Below are positions 7,143-13,893 of a stretch of DNA of 16,481 bases, piece by piece. A program made the translations under genes and the position numbers. Where the stretch lies: assembly GCA_937925605.1 (NCBI GenBank), contig CALALV010000058.1:1-16481 (forward strand). The letters run 5' to 3'. Under the pieces are notes generated by a model. That model saw nothing but the letters and a program-made list of their open reading frames with translations. It was not told the origin of the DNA and searched no databases. Each line of letters begins with the position of its first letter. The stretch's first letter is position 1. This stretch comes from an uncultured Woeseia sp. GTDB lineage: Bacteria; Pseudomonadota; Gammaproteobacteria; Steroidobacterales; Woeseiaceae.

Positions 7143-9083
7143 TCAGTCCGGCAGCGCGAAGGCGATGACGTAGTCGCCCGGCGTCGTGCCGACGTTCGGG
7201 TGCCCGCCCGCCGCGATGACGACGTACTGCCTGCCGGTCTCCTCGAGGAAATAGGTCATCGGTGTCGCCTGCCCGCCGGCGGGCAGCCGGCCCTCCCAGA
7301 GCTCCTCGCCGGTCTGCAGGTCGAAGGCCCGCAGGCTGTCGTCCATGACCGCCGCCATGAACACGAGCCCGCTGGCCGTGACGATCGGCCCGCCCGCGCC
7401 GGGCGTGCCGAGCTCGAGATTCGGCACCGGGGCAGGGGCCACGTCGCGGATCGTGCCGACCTTGCGCTGCCAGGCGATCCTGCCCGTGCGCATGTCGACG
7501 GCGGTCAGCTCGCCCCAGGGCGGGCGGACGCAGGGCAGGTCGAGCGCGCTCAGGAAGGCGCGCCGGCGCATGCCGTAGGGAGTGCCGCGCTGGCGCGCAA
7601 ACTCGAAGTCGTCGTAGTCGCCGGACTCGTAAACGCGCATCAGCTCGTCGCGCGGGATCAGCGCGACCTCGGTCGGCAGGTTCATGGTCAGCGCCACGGC
7701 GTAGTGCGTGCGCGGCTCGAACGCGACGCCGCCCCAGTTGATGCCGCCGGCGTAGCCCGGCTGCATCAGCGTGCCCTCGAGCGACGGCGGCGTGAAGATG
7801 CCTTCCGAGCGCAGTGCGCGTATGCGCTTGCGGCAGCCGCGCGTGTCGAACCACACGAGGCCCCACGCGTCGTCTTCCGTGACCGGCTCGTGGCGCACGA
7901 GCGGCGGCGGCGCGACCGGGAACGGCTGCGTCGGTGACAGCTGTTCGCCCGGCACCGCGCCCTGCGGCACCGGCCGTTCCTCGATCGCGAACAGCGGCGT
8001 CCCGTCGCGGCGATCGAAAGTGAAGATCAGGCCGGTCTTCGTCCCCTGCAGCACGGCGGGCACGACGGACCCGCCGTGCTCGAGCTCCACGAGCGTCGGC
8101 TGCGCGGCCAGGTCGTAATCCCAGACGTCGTGGTGCACGAGCTGGTAGTGCCAGCGCAGTTCGCCGGACGCCGCGTCGAGCGCGACCAGCGAGTTCGCGT
8201 AGCGGTTGTCGCCCACGCGCTCGCCGCCGTAGAAGTCCGGGCTCGCCGAGCCGGTCGGCACGTAGACGAGGCCGAGCGCGGGGTCGGCGGCCAGCGGCCC
8301 CCACGCATTCGCCGAACCGGTGCGCCGGGCGGATTCGGGATCCCAGCCGGCGTGCGCAGGATCGGCGGCATCGCGCGGAACCGGATCCCAGCGCCAGCGC
8401 TCGCGGCCGCTGCGCGCATCGAGGCCGCGCACGATGCCCAGCTCCGATTCGGCGGCGCGGTTGTCGCCGATCGCGGAACCGACGACCAGCACGTCGCCGA
8501 CGACGACCGGCGGCGAGGTCACGGTGTAGTGATAGTCATCCTCGATCGGCGCGACGCGCATGCCGGTGTCGAGCCGCAGCGTGCCGCCGTCGCCGAAGTC
8601 CGCGCAGGGCCTGCCGCTGCCGCCGTCCAGCGCGACCAGCCGTGCATCGAGGGTGCCGACGAAAATTCGGTGCCGACAGGCGCTGCCGGGCGGCGCCTCC
8701 GCGTCGACCCAGGACGTGACGCCGCGGTTCGCCTTCTCGTCGTAGTACTTGTCCTTCGGCAGGCCGACGTCGTGGCGCCAGAGAATCTCGCCCGTCGCCG
8801 GGTCCGCGGCGAACACGACCGCGTTGCCGGTCGGGAAATAGAGCCGGCCCTCGGCGAGTATCGGGTTCGCGGAGAACGCGAAGCGCGCGCGGTAGCCGGC
8901 CGACGGTTCGCCGGTACGCAGGCGCCAGGCTTCCTCGAGGTCGGCGACGTTGTCGGCCGTGATCTGCGTCAGCGCGGAATACTGCCGGCCGTGCAGGCCC
9001 CCGCCGAAATGCGGCCAGTCGTCGGCGACGGCGAACGGCGCGCTGAGCGCGCAGAGCAGCAGCAGGTATCTTGCGTGGACCAT
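7143..9083 (-). CDS. PQQ-dependent dehydrogenase (quinoprotein), soluble periplasmic, glucose/quinate dehydrogenase-like
   Basis: The product is 646 residues: a signal peptide (MVHARYLLLLCALSAPFAVA, likely cut before DD) followed by an eight-bladed beta-propeller quinoprotein. Tryptophan-docking blade motifs recur (ADPATGEILW, LDARSGRERW, LDAASGELRW, VDMRTGRIAW, FDLQTGEELW). QLVHHDVWDYDLAAQPTL (Asp319) and GTKTG (Lys349) match the stretches that hold the PQQ-contacting Asp466 and Lys493 of E. coli Gcd. Unlike Gcd there is no five-helix N-terminal membrane domain, and unlike quinohaemoproteins there is no C-terminal CxxCH. It should therefore pass electrons to a separate carrier, plausibly the cytochrome encoded upstream on this strand. 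The frame remains open far upstream, but ATG 9083 starts at the signal peptide and the upstream part is a shadow of the acyltransferase gene. The substrate (sugar, alcohol or other) is unknown. Confidence 0.9.
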   Translation of the reverse strand: MVHARYLLLLCALSAPFAVADDWPHFGGGLHGRQYSALTQITADNVADLEEAWRLRTGEPSAGYRARFAFSANPILAEGRLYFPTGNAVVFAADPATGEILWRHDVGLPKDKYYDEKANRGVTSWVDAEAPPGSACRHRIFVGTLDARLVALDGGSGRPCADFGDGGTLRLDTGMRVAPIEDDYHYTVTSPPVVVGDVLVVGSAIGDNRAAESELGIVRGLDARSGRERWRWDPVPRDAADPAHAGWDPESARRTGSANAWGPLAADPALGLVYVPTGSASPDFYGGERVGDNRYANSLVALDAASGELRWHYQLVHHDVWDYDLAAQPTLVELEHGGSVVPAVLQGTKTGLIFTFDRRDGTPLFAIEERPVPQGAVPGEQLSPTQPFPVAPPPLVRHEPVTEDDAWGLVWFDTRGCRKRIRALRSEGIFTPPSLEGTLMQPGYAGGINWGGVAFEPRTHYAVALTMNLPTEVALIPRDELMRVYESGDYDDFEFARQRGTPYGMRRRAFLSALDLPCVRPPWGELTAVDMRTGRIAWQRKVGTIRDVAPAPVPNLELGTPGAGGPIVTASGLVFMAAVMDDSLRAFDLQTGEELWEGRLPAGGQATPMTYFLEETGRQYVVIAAGGHPNVGTTPGDYVIAFALPD

Positions 9084-9151
9084 GCGGACCCGGCTCCGGG
9101 CGGGGCAAGCGCGTATTGGGCCACAGCCCGCTGCGGGCGGCAACGCGCCGC

Positions 9152-9718
9152 TCAGTCGGTCGCCGGCTTCAGTTCGATCGGCCCCATGTTGGCCGGCTTC
9201 GCGGCGCCGCAGCCGGCGTAGAACTCGCGGATGCGGTCCATCGTCGGCTCGAGGCCGTCCCCGGTGTCGAGCTGCGGCCCGATGCCGAGCCGCTTCCCGT
9301 CGTAGTCGATGAAGGCGAGGATCAGCGGCACGCGCGCGGCCGTCGCGATGCGCCAGAAACCGCTGCGCCAGTAGGGCCGCCAGCGGCGCGTGCCCTCCGG
9401 CGCCAGCGCGAGCAGCAGCTCGTCGCTTTCGCCGAACAGGCGCACGAGCTTGTCGACGTTGGCGCCGCTCCTGCTGCGCTCGACCGGGATCGCGCCCATT
9501 GCGGACAGGAGCGGACCGAGCGGCCACCAGAACAGCGTGTGCTTGGCAAAGAAGCGCAGGCGCACGCCGAGCGCGATCTTGGCGACGATCAGGTAGAAGC
9601 CGTCCCAGTTGGACGTGTGCGGCGCCGCGATGATGACGGCTTTCCGCTCGCGCGGCGCGGCGCCGACCAGCGTCCAGCCGGTCGCCTTCAGAATCAGCCT
9701 GGCGAGAGGTTTCAGCAT
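9152..9718 (-). CDS. Lysophospholipid acyltransferase family protein (PlsC-like)
   Basis: The product is 188 residues and belongs to the LPLAT/PlsC superfamily, which transfers acyl groups to lysophospholipids or related acceptors at the inner membrane. The catalytic H-x4-D motif is HTSNWD (His34, Asp39), and the acyl-acceptor motif is APEGTRR (EGTR 108-111). A conserved GAIPVERS stretch lies between them at 75-82. It is shorter than E. coli PlsC (about 245) but typical of the small members of the family. The frame stays open upstream to 10495, but ATG 9718 puts the domain at the N-terminus, and the longer reading runs through the RidA-like gene on the same strand. It lies 68 nt upstream of the quinoprotein gene and 110 nt downstream of the Rid gene, so co-transcription is possible. 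Its link to the redox genes is not evident. Confidence 0.88.
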   Translation of the reverse strand: MLKPLARLILKATGWTLVGAAPRERKAVIIAAPHTSNWDGFYLIVAKIALGVRLRFFAKHTLFWWPLGPLLSAMGAIPVERSRSGANVDKLVRLFGESDELLLALAPEGTRRWRPYWRSGFWRIATAARVPLILAFIDYDGKRLGIGPQLDTGDGLEPTMDRIREFYAGCGAAKPANMGPIELKPATD

Positions 9719-9810
9719 GCGCGTCCGTGATCGCTTGCGGCCCAGTGTAACCGCCGCATGATCGGCTTGTACGCGCAATATTACCGGGCGCAGGTTTCGG
9801 TTTCGGCATG

Positions 9811-9830
9811 AGCGCGCGGCGCCGCGCGCT
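9811..9830. repeat. Perfect 20-nt GC palindrome at the 3' end of the Rid gene
   Basis: AGCGCGCGGCGCCGCGCGCT is its own reverse complement. It includes two bases of the Rid gene's TAG stop (9829-9831) and lies in the 110-nt gap before the acyltransferase. As RNA it would form a strong stem with about four central bases unpaired. No U-tract follows on the minus strand, so it is not a standard intrinsic terminator. It could stabilise or attenuate the transcript. Confidence 0.4.
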
Positions 9831-10407
9831 AGTTGTCGTGGCCGGCCGGCGCGTAGGCGATCATCTCTATCTCGACGATGCCGCGCGGACTGAACAGTCC
9901 CGTCGTGCCGACCGCCGTCCACGCCGAGTACGGCTCGACGACGTAGCGGTCGCGGACCCCGGCGATGACGAGCGCCTGCTGATCGATGCCGAGCGAGCTG
10001 GCGCGACCGTCGAGCACGTGAAACGTGTTGATCTTGACGACGTCGGCCAGGCTCGCGTCGGCCGTCGCGAGGAAGCGTTCGATCGTCGCGAACACGCGCT
10101 CGGTCTCCTCCCGGAAGCGCTCGGTCGACAGCGGCAGGCTGTCGTCCGGGCCGGCGCCGATGATGACGCCCGAGATGTACACGAAGTCCCCGGCCCGCAC
10201 CGCGTGGGCGTAGTGCCAGGCGCTGTCGTAGCCCGTGTGTTCGCGCGGGACGTCCTCGCTGAAGGTGACGCTGCGCCCGCCGCTTTCTATGGTAGTAGCC
10301 TCGCCGATCGCGGCCAGGGGCAGGGCCAGCAGTGCACTGAATGCCAACCCGGGCAGGCCGTGTCGTCGCGCAATGCCGGCTGCTCCGGCCTTGTTTCGCG
10401 CAGCCAC
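9829..10407 (-). CDS. Exported Rid (RidA/YjgF/UK114) family protein lacking the catalytic arginine
   Basis: The product is 192 residues: an N-terminal export signal (hydrophobic core LAFSALLALPLAAIGEA, residues 21-37) and then a Rid/YjgF domain (DFVYISGVIIG, VFATIERFLATADASLADVVKIN, VEIEMIAYA). RidA proteins hydrolyse reactive enamines/imines in the cytosol using an arginine equivalent to E. coli RidA Arg105, in a YPARS motif. Here the matching motif is YSAWT, so Trp163 stands in the arginine's place; this resembles the uncharacterised Rid4-Rid7 branches. The C-terminal VEIE (179-181) is kept. GTG 10407 starts 2 nt after the stop of the upstream small gene, implying translational coupling. 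The only other in-frame option that keeps the signal is a TTG about 20 codons in. Family call strong; activity and ligand unknown. Confidence 0.82.
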   Translation of the reverse strand: MAARNKAGAAGIARRHGLPGLAFSALLALPLAAIGEATTIESGGRSVTFSEDVPREHTGYDSAWHYAHAVRAGDFVYISGVIIGAGPDDSLPLSTERFREETERVFATIERFLATADASLADVVKINTFHVLDGRASSLGIDQQALVIAGVRDRYVVEPYSAWTAVGTTGLFSPRGIVEIEMIAYAPAGHDN

Positions 10408-10409
10408 GG

Positions 10410-10787
10410 TCAGCGCGCGCCCCGCGTGCGCACCTTGACCCAGGCTGCGACCGCCGGGTCGTCGGCGCTGTGCATGACTTCCACGTAGTCGCCAACCTCG
10501 CAGTCGCTGTAGCTGCCGTCGGTGTTGCTCAGGCGCCAGCGCGTCCGGTCGAGCCAGACGTGGGTGTCCGCGGTGACCCGGTACTCGCGCGCGCCGCCGT
10601 CGCCGGCGACCGTCAGCGTTCGCGCTGCCCGGTCGACGGCCGTGATCTCGCCCATCGTGCTTTCCTTGCCGGAGATTCCGGGCGACTCGCCGATCGGGAC
10701 GTAGCGCTCGGTCATAAGCTGTGCGCCGCCCGGCGGCGCGACGAGCAGCAGCAGGAAGGCGAGGCCGGTCAATGGCAGGATCTTCAT
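10410..10787 (-). CDS. Small exported protein, OB-fold-like (DUF5666-resembling), hypothetical
   Basis: The product is 125 residues with a clear signal peptide (MKILPLTGLAFLLLLVAPPGGA, cut near residue 22-23). The mature part has alternating beta-strand patterns (MGEITAVDRAARTLTVAG, EYRVTADTHVWLDRT, CEVGDYVEVMHS) like the small beta-barrel DUF5666-type proteins. This is a pattern resemblance, not a firm assignment. One cysteine (Cys96) and no cofactor motif are seen. ATG 10787 is chosen because GAGG at 10799-10796 lies 8 nt away; the GTG at 10796 would overlap that site. The ribosome-binding site straddles the stop codon of the upstream cytochrome gene (10795-10793), and the Rid gene begins 2 nt after this gene's stop. 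All three are thus coupled and exported, which suggests a common periplasmic job. Confidence 0.75.
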   Translation of the reverse strand: MKILPLTGLAFLLLLVAPPGGAQLMTERYVPIGESPGISGKESTMGEITAVDRAARTLTVAGDGGAREYRVTADTHVWLDRTRWRLSNTDGSYSDCEVGDYVEVMHSADDPAVAAWVKVRTRGAR

Positions 10788-10792
10788 GGCAT

Positions 10793-12130
10793 TCACCTCG
10801 ATACGATCAGTGCGCGTACGGCCCGCTGCCTGTCCAGGGCCTGCCGCGCGTACTCGCGCCGGCGCGCGTCGCCGGCGTCCAGCGCGCTGGCCAGCAAGGC
10901 GTCGGCCTCCTGCAGCACCGGCAGGGCCTCCGCGTGCAGGCCGCCGCCGAACAGCACCTGCAGCGCGTCCTCGTTCTCGGCCCGCGCCCGCTCGAGCAGC
11001 ACGGCGCCGCGCTCGCGAGACGTGCGCCGGTCTTGCACGGTGCCCAGCAATTCCTCGGCTTGCCGCAGGTTTTCGAGCACGTTGATGACGCGCAGGAACG
11101 CGGCCACGGCGACGACCTGGGTCGCGTCGAGATTGATCCCGCTGCCCGTTGCGCCGCGGATGAGCTGGCCGGCCGGCGAGTTGTTGAACGCGTCGCCGTT
11201 GTAGAACGCGACCGCGCCCTCGATCGTCTCGACCGAGTTGTTGTGGAAAAAAGGCCCGGTGTCCGCCGCTTCGACCAGCGGCGGCGTGTTGAACTCGCCG
11301 TTGCCCGGAACCCCGAAGCCGTCGTCGGGCGGGACCTTTTCGCCGGTCAGTTTCGCCGGCTGGTCGGGCAGCGCCTCGACCCCGGTGTCGAAGTTACGAT
11401 TGTCGTTCGCGAGACCGAAGATGCGCGGATCGGCGTTCGCGCCGGCATTGAAGTGGCAGGCGTTGCACTTGCCGCTGGTGTTGTCCATGAACAGCGCCTG
11501 GCCGCGCGCCGCGACGACGCTCGCAAGCGGAAGCGGCAGCGCGATATCCTGCTGCCGGCCCAGCGAGAGCTGGAATGCCTCGAGCGCGTCGAGTTCGGCG
11601 GGCGTCGGCAGCCGGAAGTCGACGCCCGCGACGCGGTTCGTCGTCTTCGTGAAATGCTGGATCACGGCGCCGGTCGCGAACGCGCGCAGCGAGCCGTCGC
11701 CGGGCGCGCCGTCGCCGGACCAGCCCGTGCGCGGGCCGTTCGCGCTCGCGATCGAGACGGACAGGCCGAGCGTGTGCGGGATGCCACGCATGTTGAAATC
11801 GTTCTCGAGATCGCCGAAACCGTCCTGGTTCTCTAAGATCAGCGCGAACTCGCGCATGAGCCGCGGGTTCTCGAAATTCCTGCCGAGTTCCGGTACGCGC
11901 TCCGCGACGAACAGCGGATCGTCGTCGGGCAGCGTCGCGATGAACGCGGGCGTAAGCCCGAAGTTGTCGGTCGGCCGGTGACAGCTGCCGCAGGTGCGGC
12001 CGTTGCCCTCGAAGGTCTCGAACAGGAAGAGCTGCTCACCCCGCGCGACCAGGTCCGCGGGAGTCGTCGGTGGATTACTGACGCAGGAGCCGAGCAGCGT
12101 GCACAGCACGACGGGAGCGAGGTGACGCAT
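10793..12130 (-). CDS. Di-heme cytochrome c, cytochrome c peroxidase/MauG-like lipoprotein
   Basis: The product is 445 residues with two covalent c-heme sites, CGSCH (47-51) and CNACH (222-226), the spacing of the bacterial di-heme peroxidase/MauG superfamily. The C-terminal catalytic half shows the family stretch FNTPPLVEAADTGPFFHNNS, then TIEGAVAFYN. An N-terminal signal ends in LLGSC (Cys16), a slightly unusual lipobox, so it is probably a lipoprotein in the cell envelope. Residues from about 345 on form an Ala/Arg/Glu-rich helical tail (about 100 residues) beyond the usual domain. ATG 12130 has GAGGGG upstream with 8-nt spacing, and a sigma70-like promoter lies about 75 nt upstream. It may reduce peroxide or oxidise an organic substrate, or take electrons from the PQQ dehydrogenase; the sequence cannot decide which. 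Confidence 0.88.
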   Translation of the reverse strand: MRHLAPVVLCTLLGSCVSNPPTTPADLVARGEQLFLFETFEGNGRTCGSCHRPTDNFGLTPAFIATLPDDDPLFVAERVPELGRNFENPRLMREFALILENQDGFGDLENDFNMRGIPHTLGLSVSIASANGPRTGWSGDGAPGDGSLRAFATGAVIQHFTKTTNRVAGVDFRLPTPAELDALEAFQLSLGRQQDIALPLPLASVVAARGQALFMDNTSGKCNACHFNAGANADPRIFGLANDNRNFDTGVEALPDQPAKLTGEKVPPDDGFGVPGNGEFNTPPLVEAADTGPFFHNNSVETIEGAVAFYNGDAFNNSPAGQLIRGATGSGINLDATQVVAVAAFLRVINVLENLRQAEELLGTVQDRRTSRERGAVLLERARAENEDALQVLFGGGLHAEALPVLQEADALLASALDAGDARRREYARQALDRQRAVRALIVSR

Positions 12131-12207
12131 CGTACGAACCCCTCGCAGGTCGCGCTACGGATCGGCAACGGGCGAACCGTCGACGGCCTGCTTGCCCAGG
12201 TGGCGCG

Positions 12208-12236
12208 ATTATCGAACCCGCACCCGCGGGGCGCAA
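12208..12236 (-). promoter_or_regulatory. Putative sigma70 promoter of the cytochrome/Rid operon
   Basis: On the minus strand, TTGCGC (12236-12231) is followed after exactly 17 nt by GATAAT (12213-12208), a five-of-six match to the -10 consensus. Transcription would start near 12201 and give a leader of about 70 nt before the cytochrome start at 12130. The region is otherwise GC-rich, so the AT-rich -10 stands out. Confidence 0.5.
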
Positions 12237-12300
12237 GCGCCACCGGGTTCATTGCCTGCCGGTCGGGAAAGATGCACCCGATTCCGGGTACTTGCGGACG

Positions 12301-12332
12301 CGCGCGCTGTCGCCCCGTTGCGACAGCGCGCG
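12301..12332 (-). terminator. Strong GC hairpin after the SRPBCC gene, candidate terminator without U-tract
   Basis: CGCGCGCTGTCGC (12301-12313) and GCGACAGCGCGCG (12320-12332) form a perfect 13-bp stem with a 6-nt loop. It lies 27 nt past the stop of the SRPBCC gene and before the promoter of the next minus-strand operon, a fitting place for a terminator. No run of U follows on either strand, so it may act with Rho or as a stability hairpin. The rest of 12131-12358 holds no gene. Confidence 0.45.
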
Positions 12333-12358
12333 ATGCCGAGTGCAGCGCCGCGCACTGG

Positions 12359-12922
12359 CTAGAGCGGCCAGTGCTCGCTCTTGCAGCGCGCCGGCGTGAA
12401 CACGGCGAACAGTCCCATCATCGTCAGCGCGAAGCGGCCGCCGGCGGTCGGCCGGCCTGTCTCGACGATTGCTTTCAGGTTCTCGGTGATGAACGTGCCG
12501 CCCTGCGTCATGTACTTCTCGGTCTTCGTGCCGGCCGGGACGTTCTCGTTGATCAGCGTGAACTCGGTGCCGCCGTCGACTTCTTTCAGCCGGTAGTGCA
12601 CGACGCACTCCGGGTCGTCGAACTGCGTGAAGCGAAAGCTGTGCGAGTAACGGTGAGGCGGCTCGAACTCGAGGACCTCGCCGACGACGGACGTGTACTT
12701 GCCGTCCTTCGAGCGCATGCGAACCGGCGCGCCGCGGCCGAGTTCGGTCGTATGACAGACCGCGTTGAAAAAGAACGGCAGCACGGCGTCCGTGCGCGTC
12801 AGTTCGGCCCACACCTTGTCGATCGGTGCGCGGATCACGACGCGATAGACGGACTTGCCGGCCTGCCCGACGTCGCCTTCGGGCAGTTCGGCCGCGGGAC
12901 CGGCCGTCGAGGTCTCGTTCAT
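12359..12922 (-). CDS. SRPBCC (AHSA1/START-like) domain protein
   Basis: The product is 187 residues with an SRPBCC fold related to Hsp90-ATPase-activator-like (AHSA1) proteins, which bind hydrophobic ligands in a deep cavity. The pattern is typical: RVVIRAPIDKVWAELTRTD at the start of the domain, then PVRMRSKDGKYTSVVGEVLEFEPPHRYSHSF in mid-domain, the strand CVVHYRLKEVDGGTEFTLINE, and a C-terminal helix. It is the last gene of an operon headed by an ArsR-type regulator, a very common pairing for this family. ATG 12922 is preferred over ATG 12928 because the GGGGGA site sits about 7 nt from the former but directly abuts the latter. The ligand is unknown. The C-terminal FAVFTPARCKSEHWPL stretch is not part of the core domain. 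Confidence 0.85.
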   Translation of the reverse strand: MNETSTAGPAAELPEGDVGQAGKSVYRVVIRAPIDKVWAELTRTDAVLPFFFNAVCHTTELGRGAPVRMRSKDGKYTSVVGEVLEFEPPHRYSHSFRFTQFDDPECVVHYRLKEVDGGTEFTLINENVPAGTKTEKYMTQGGTFITENLKAIVETGRPTAGGRFALTMMGLFAVFTPARCKSEHWPL

Positions 12923-12948
12923 GGTCATTCCCCCGTATCAGGGCCGCC

Positions 12949-13509
12949 TCAGGCGGCGTCGTAGGCGGCTTTCAGCCACTTCTTCACTTCAGCGTCCACG
13001 TCGGCCTTGCTCTCGAGCCGCACCCGGTGCGTCACCATCGCGTTGAAGCTGCCCGACGCCTCGAGGCGTCCCGACGGTTTCACGCCCTTGAGATTGATGC
13101 CGAGATCGACGCGCGTCTTGGTCGACGGCTGGATCAGTGCGAATTGCTTCGAGCGCCGGTAGGACACGCAGGTCTTCTTCGGCGCTATCTCCACGTCCTT
13201 GCCGAGGGCCGACACGACCTTCGTCACCGCGTCGTAGATCGGTTTCAGTTCGGCTTTCGGCCCGGCATACTGCGCCGCGACGAGATCGTCGCCGCCCGCG
13301 TCCTTGCCACCCGACAGGTGCTGGTGCGCGATCAGGTTCGCGTAGCCGTGGCCGACGCCGTGCTCCTTCTTCAGCAGCGCCACGATCTGCCCGTGCTTGT
13401 CGAGCTTCGCCGCCTTCACCACCTTCAGCCACTCGGGCAGGGATTTGCCGGTCTTTTCCGGCAGGTTGTCGATCATGGACTGCACCATCTTGTCGGGCGA
13501 ACTGGCCAT
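12949..13509 (-). CDS. DUF4287/DUF5655 domain protein
   Basis: The product is 186 residues. The N-terminal part (about 8-60; MIDNLPEKTGKSLPEWLKV, KHGQIVALLKKEHGVGHGYANLIA) matches the DUF4287 pattern. The C-terminal part (about 85-186; PIYDAVTKVVSALG, PKKTCVSYRRSKQFALIQP, TRVDLGINLKG) matches DUF5655, a domain of unknown function often seen beside ArsR/AHSA1 genes. No signal peptide, membrane helix or catalytic motif is evident, so it should be cytosolic. It lies between the ArsR-type regulator (12-nt gap) and the SRPBCC gene (26-nt gap), which makes a three-gene operon. ATG 13509 has AGGAGA immediately upstream with short spacing. Function unknown. Confidence 0.82.
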   Translation of the reverse strand: MASSPDKMVQSMIDNLPEKTGKSLPEWLKVVKAAKLDKHGQIVALLKKEHGVGHGYANLIAHQHLSGGKDAGGDDLVAAQYAGPKAELKPIYDAVTKVVSALGKDVEIAPKKTCVSYRRSKQFALIQPSTKTRVDLGINLKGVKPSGRLEASGSFNAMVTHRVRLESKADVDAEVKKWLKAAYDAA

Positions 13510-13521
13510 CGTCGTCTCCTG

Positions 13522-13854
13522 TCAGTTTCCGGACGCTTCTTCGAGCCGGTACTTGAGGGCCGTCAGCTTGCCGGCCCATAGCGCGCTGTACTCCGTGGTC
13601 CAGCGCTCGTGGATCATCTGGATAGGCACCGTGTTCACGTACAGGCAGCGGCGCCGGCCCTTTCTTTCCGACACCAGCAGGCCGGCCTCCTCGAGCACGT
13701 TCAGGTGCTTCAGCACTGCCACGCGGCTGACGTCGAAGCGCTTCGCGACCTCGGTCACCGCGCAGCCGGGCCGGTCGCGCACGATGTCGAGGATCTCGCG
13801 GCGGACCGCCGAGGCCAGTGCCTGGAACACCTTGTCCATCGATTCGGGCTTCAT
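13522..13854 (-). CDS. ArsR/SmtB-type winged-helix transcriptional regulator
   Basis: The product is 110 residues, the size of a minimal ArsR regulator: ALASAVRREILDIV (first helix of the domain), the helix-turn-helix CAVTEVAKRFDVSRVAVLKHLNVLEEAGLL (about 31-60), and the wing SERKGRRRCLYVN. The metal site ELCVCDL of ArsR/SmtB metallosensors is missing; this subgroup, linked to AHSA1-like genes, is usually not metal-responsive. ATG 13854 lies 2 nt from a perfect GTAACCA-GA-TGGTTAC palindrome, so autorepression is likely. No Shine-Dalgarno precedes the ATG, which hints at a very short-leader or leaderless transcript. It heads an operon with the DUF4287/DUF5655 and SRPBCC genes and may also control the divergent MBL-fold gene. 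Confidence 0.88.
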   Translation of the reverse strand: MKPESMDKVFQALASAVRREILDIVRDRPGCAVTEVAKRFDVSRVAVLKHLNVLEEAGLLVSERKGRRRCLYVNTVPIQMIHERWTTEYSALWAGKLTALKYRLEEASGN

Positions 13855-13856
13855 AT

Positions 13857-13872
13857 GTAACCAGATGGTTAC
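13857..13872. promoter_or_regulatory. Palindromic operator of the ArsR-type regulator
   Basis: GTAACCA (13857-13863), GA, TGGTTAC (13866-13872) form a perfect 7+2+7 inverted repeat in the 98-nt region between the regulator and the divergent MBL gene. This is the size and form expected for an ArsR-family dimer site, and its place at the start codon fits autorepression. Confidence 0.65.
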
Positions 13873-13893
13873 CTATAGCATGCAGGCTGTCAA
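13865..13893 (-). promoter_or_regulatory. Putative promoter of the ArsR operon overlapping the operator
   Basis: The minus strand carries a perfect -35 TTGACA (13893-13888). At 16-17 nt spacing the -10 would be TAACCA or AACCAT, inside the operator; TATAGG (13877-13872) is a better-looking -10 but too close to that -35. Either way transcription starts within about 4-11 nt of the ATG at 13854. Confidence 0.4.

Noticed and set aside
8076..9221. Plus-strand frame of 381 codons opposite the quinoprotein gene
   Set aside because: Antisense shadow with low-complexity Arg/Ala composition; the minus-strand quinoprotein has clear motifs through the whole stretch.
9084..9809. N-terminal extension of the quinoprotein frame up to 9809
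   Set aside because: The signal peptide starts at ATG 9083; the extra residues are an out-of-frame copy of the acyltransferase gene.
9719..10495. N-terminal extension of the acyltransferase frame up to 10495
   Set aside because: It overlaps the RidA-like gene on the same strand in another frame, has no domain, and the acyltransferase domain starts right after ATG 9718.
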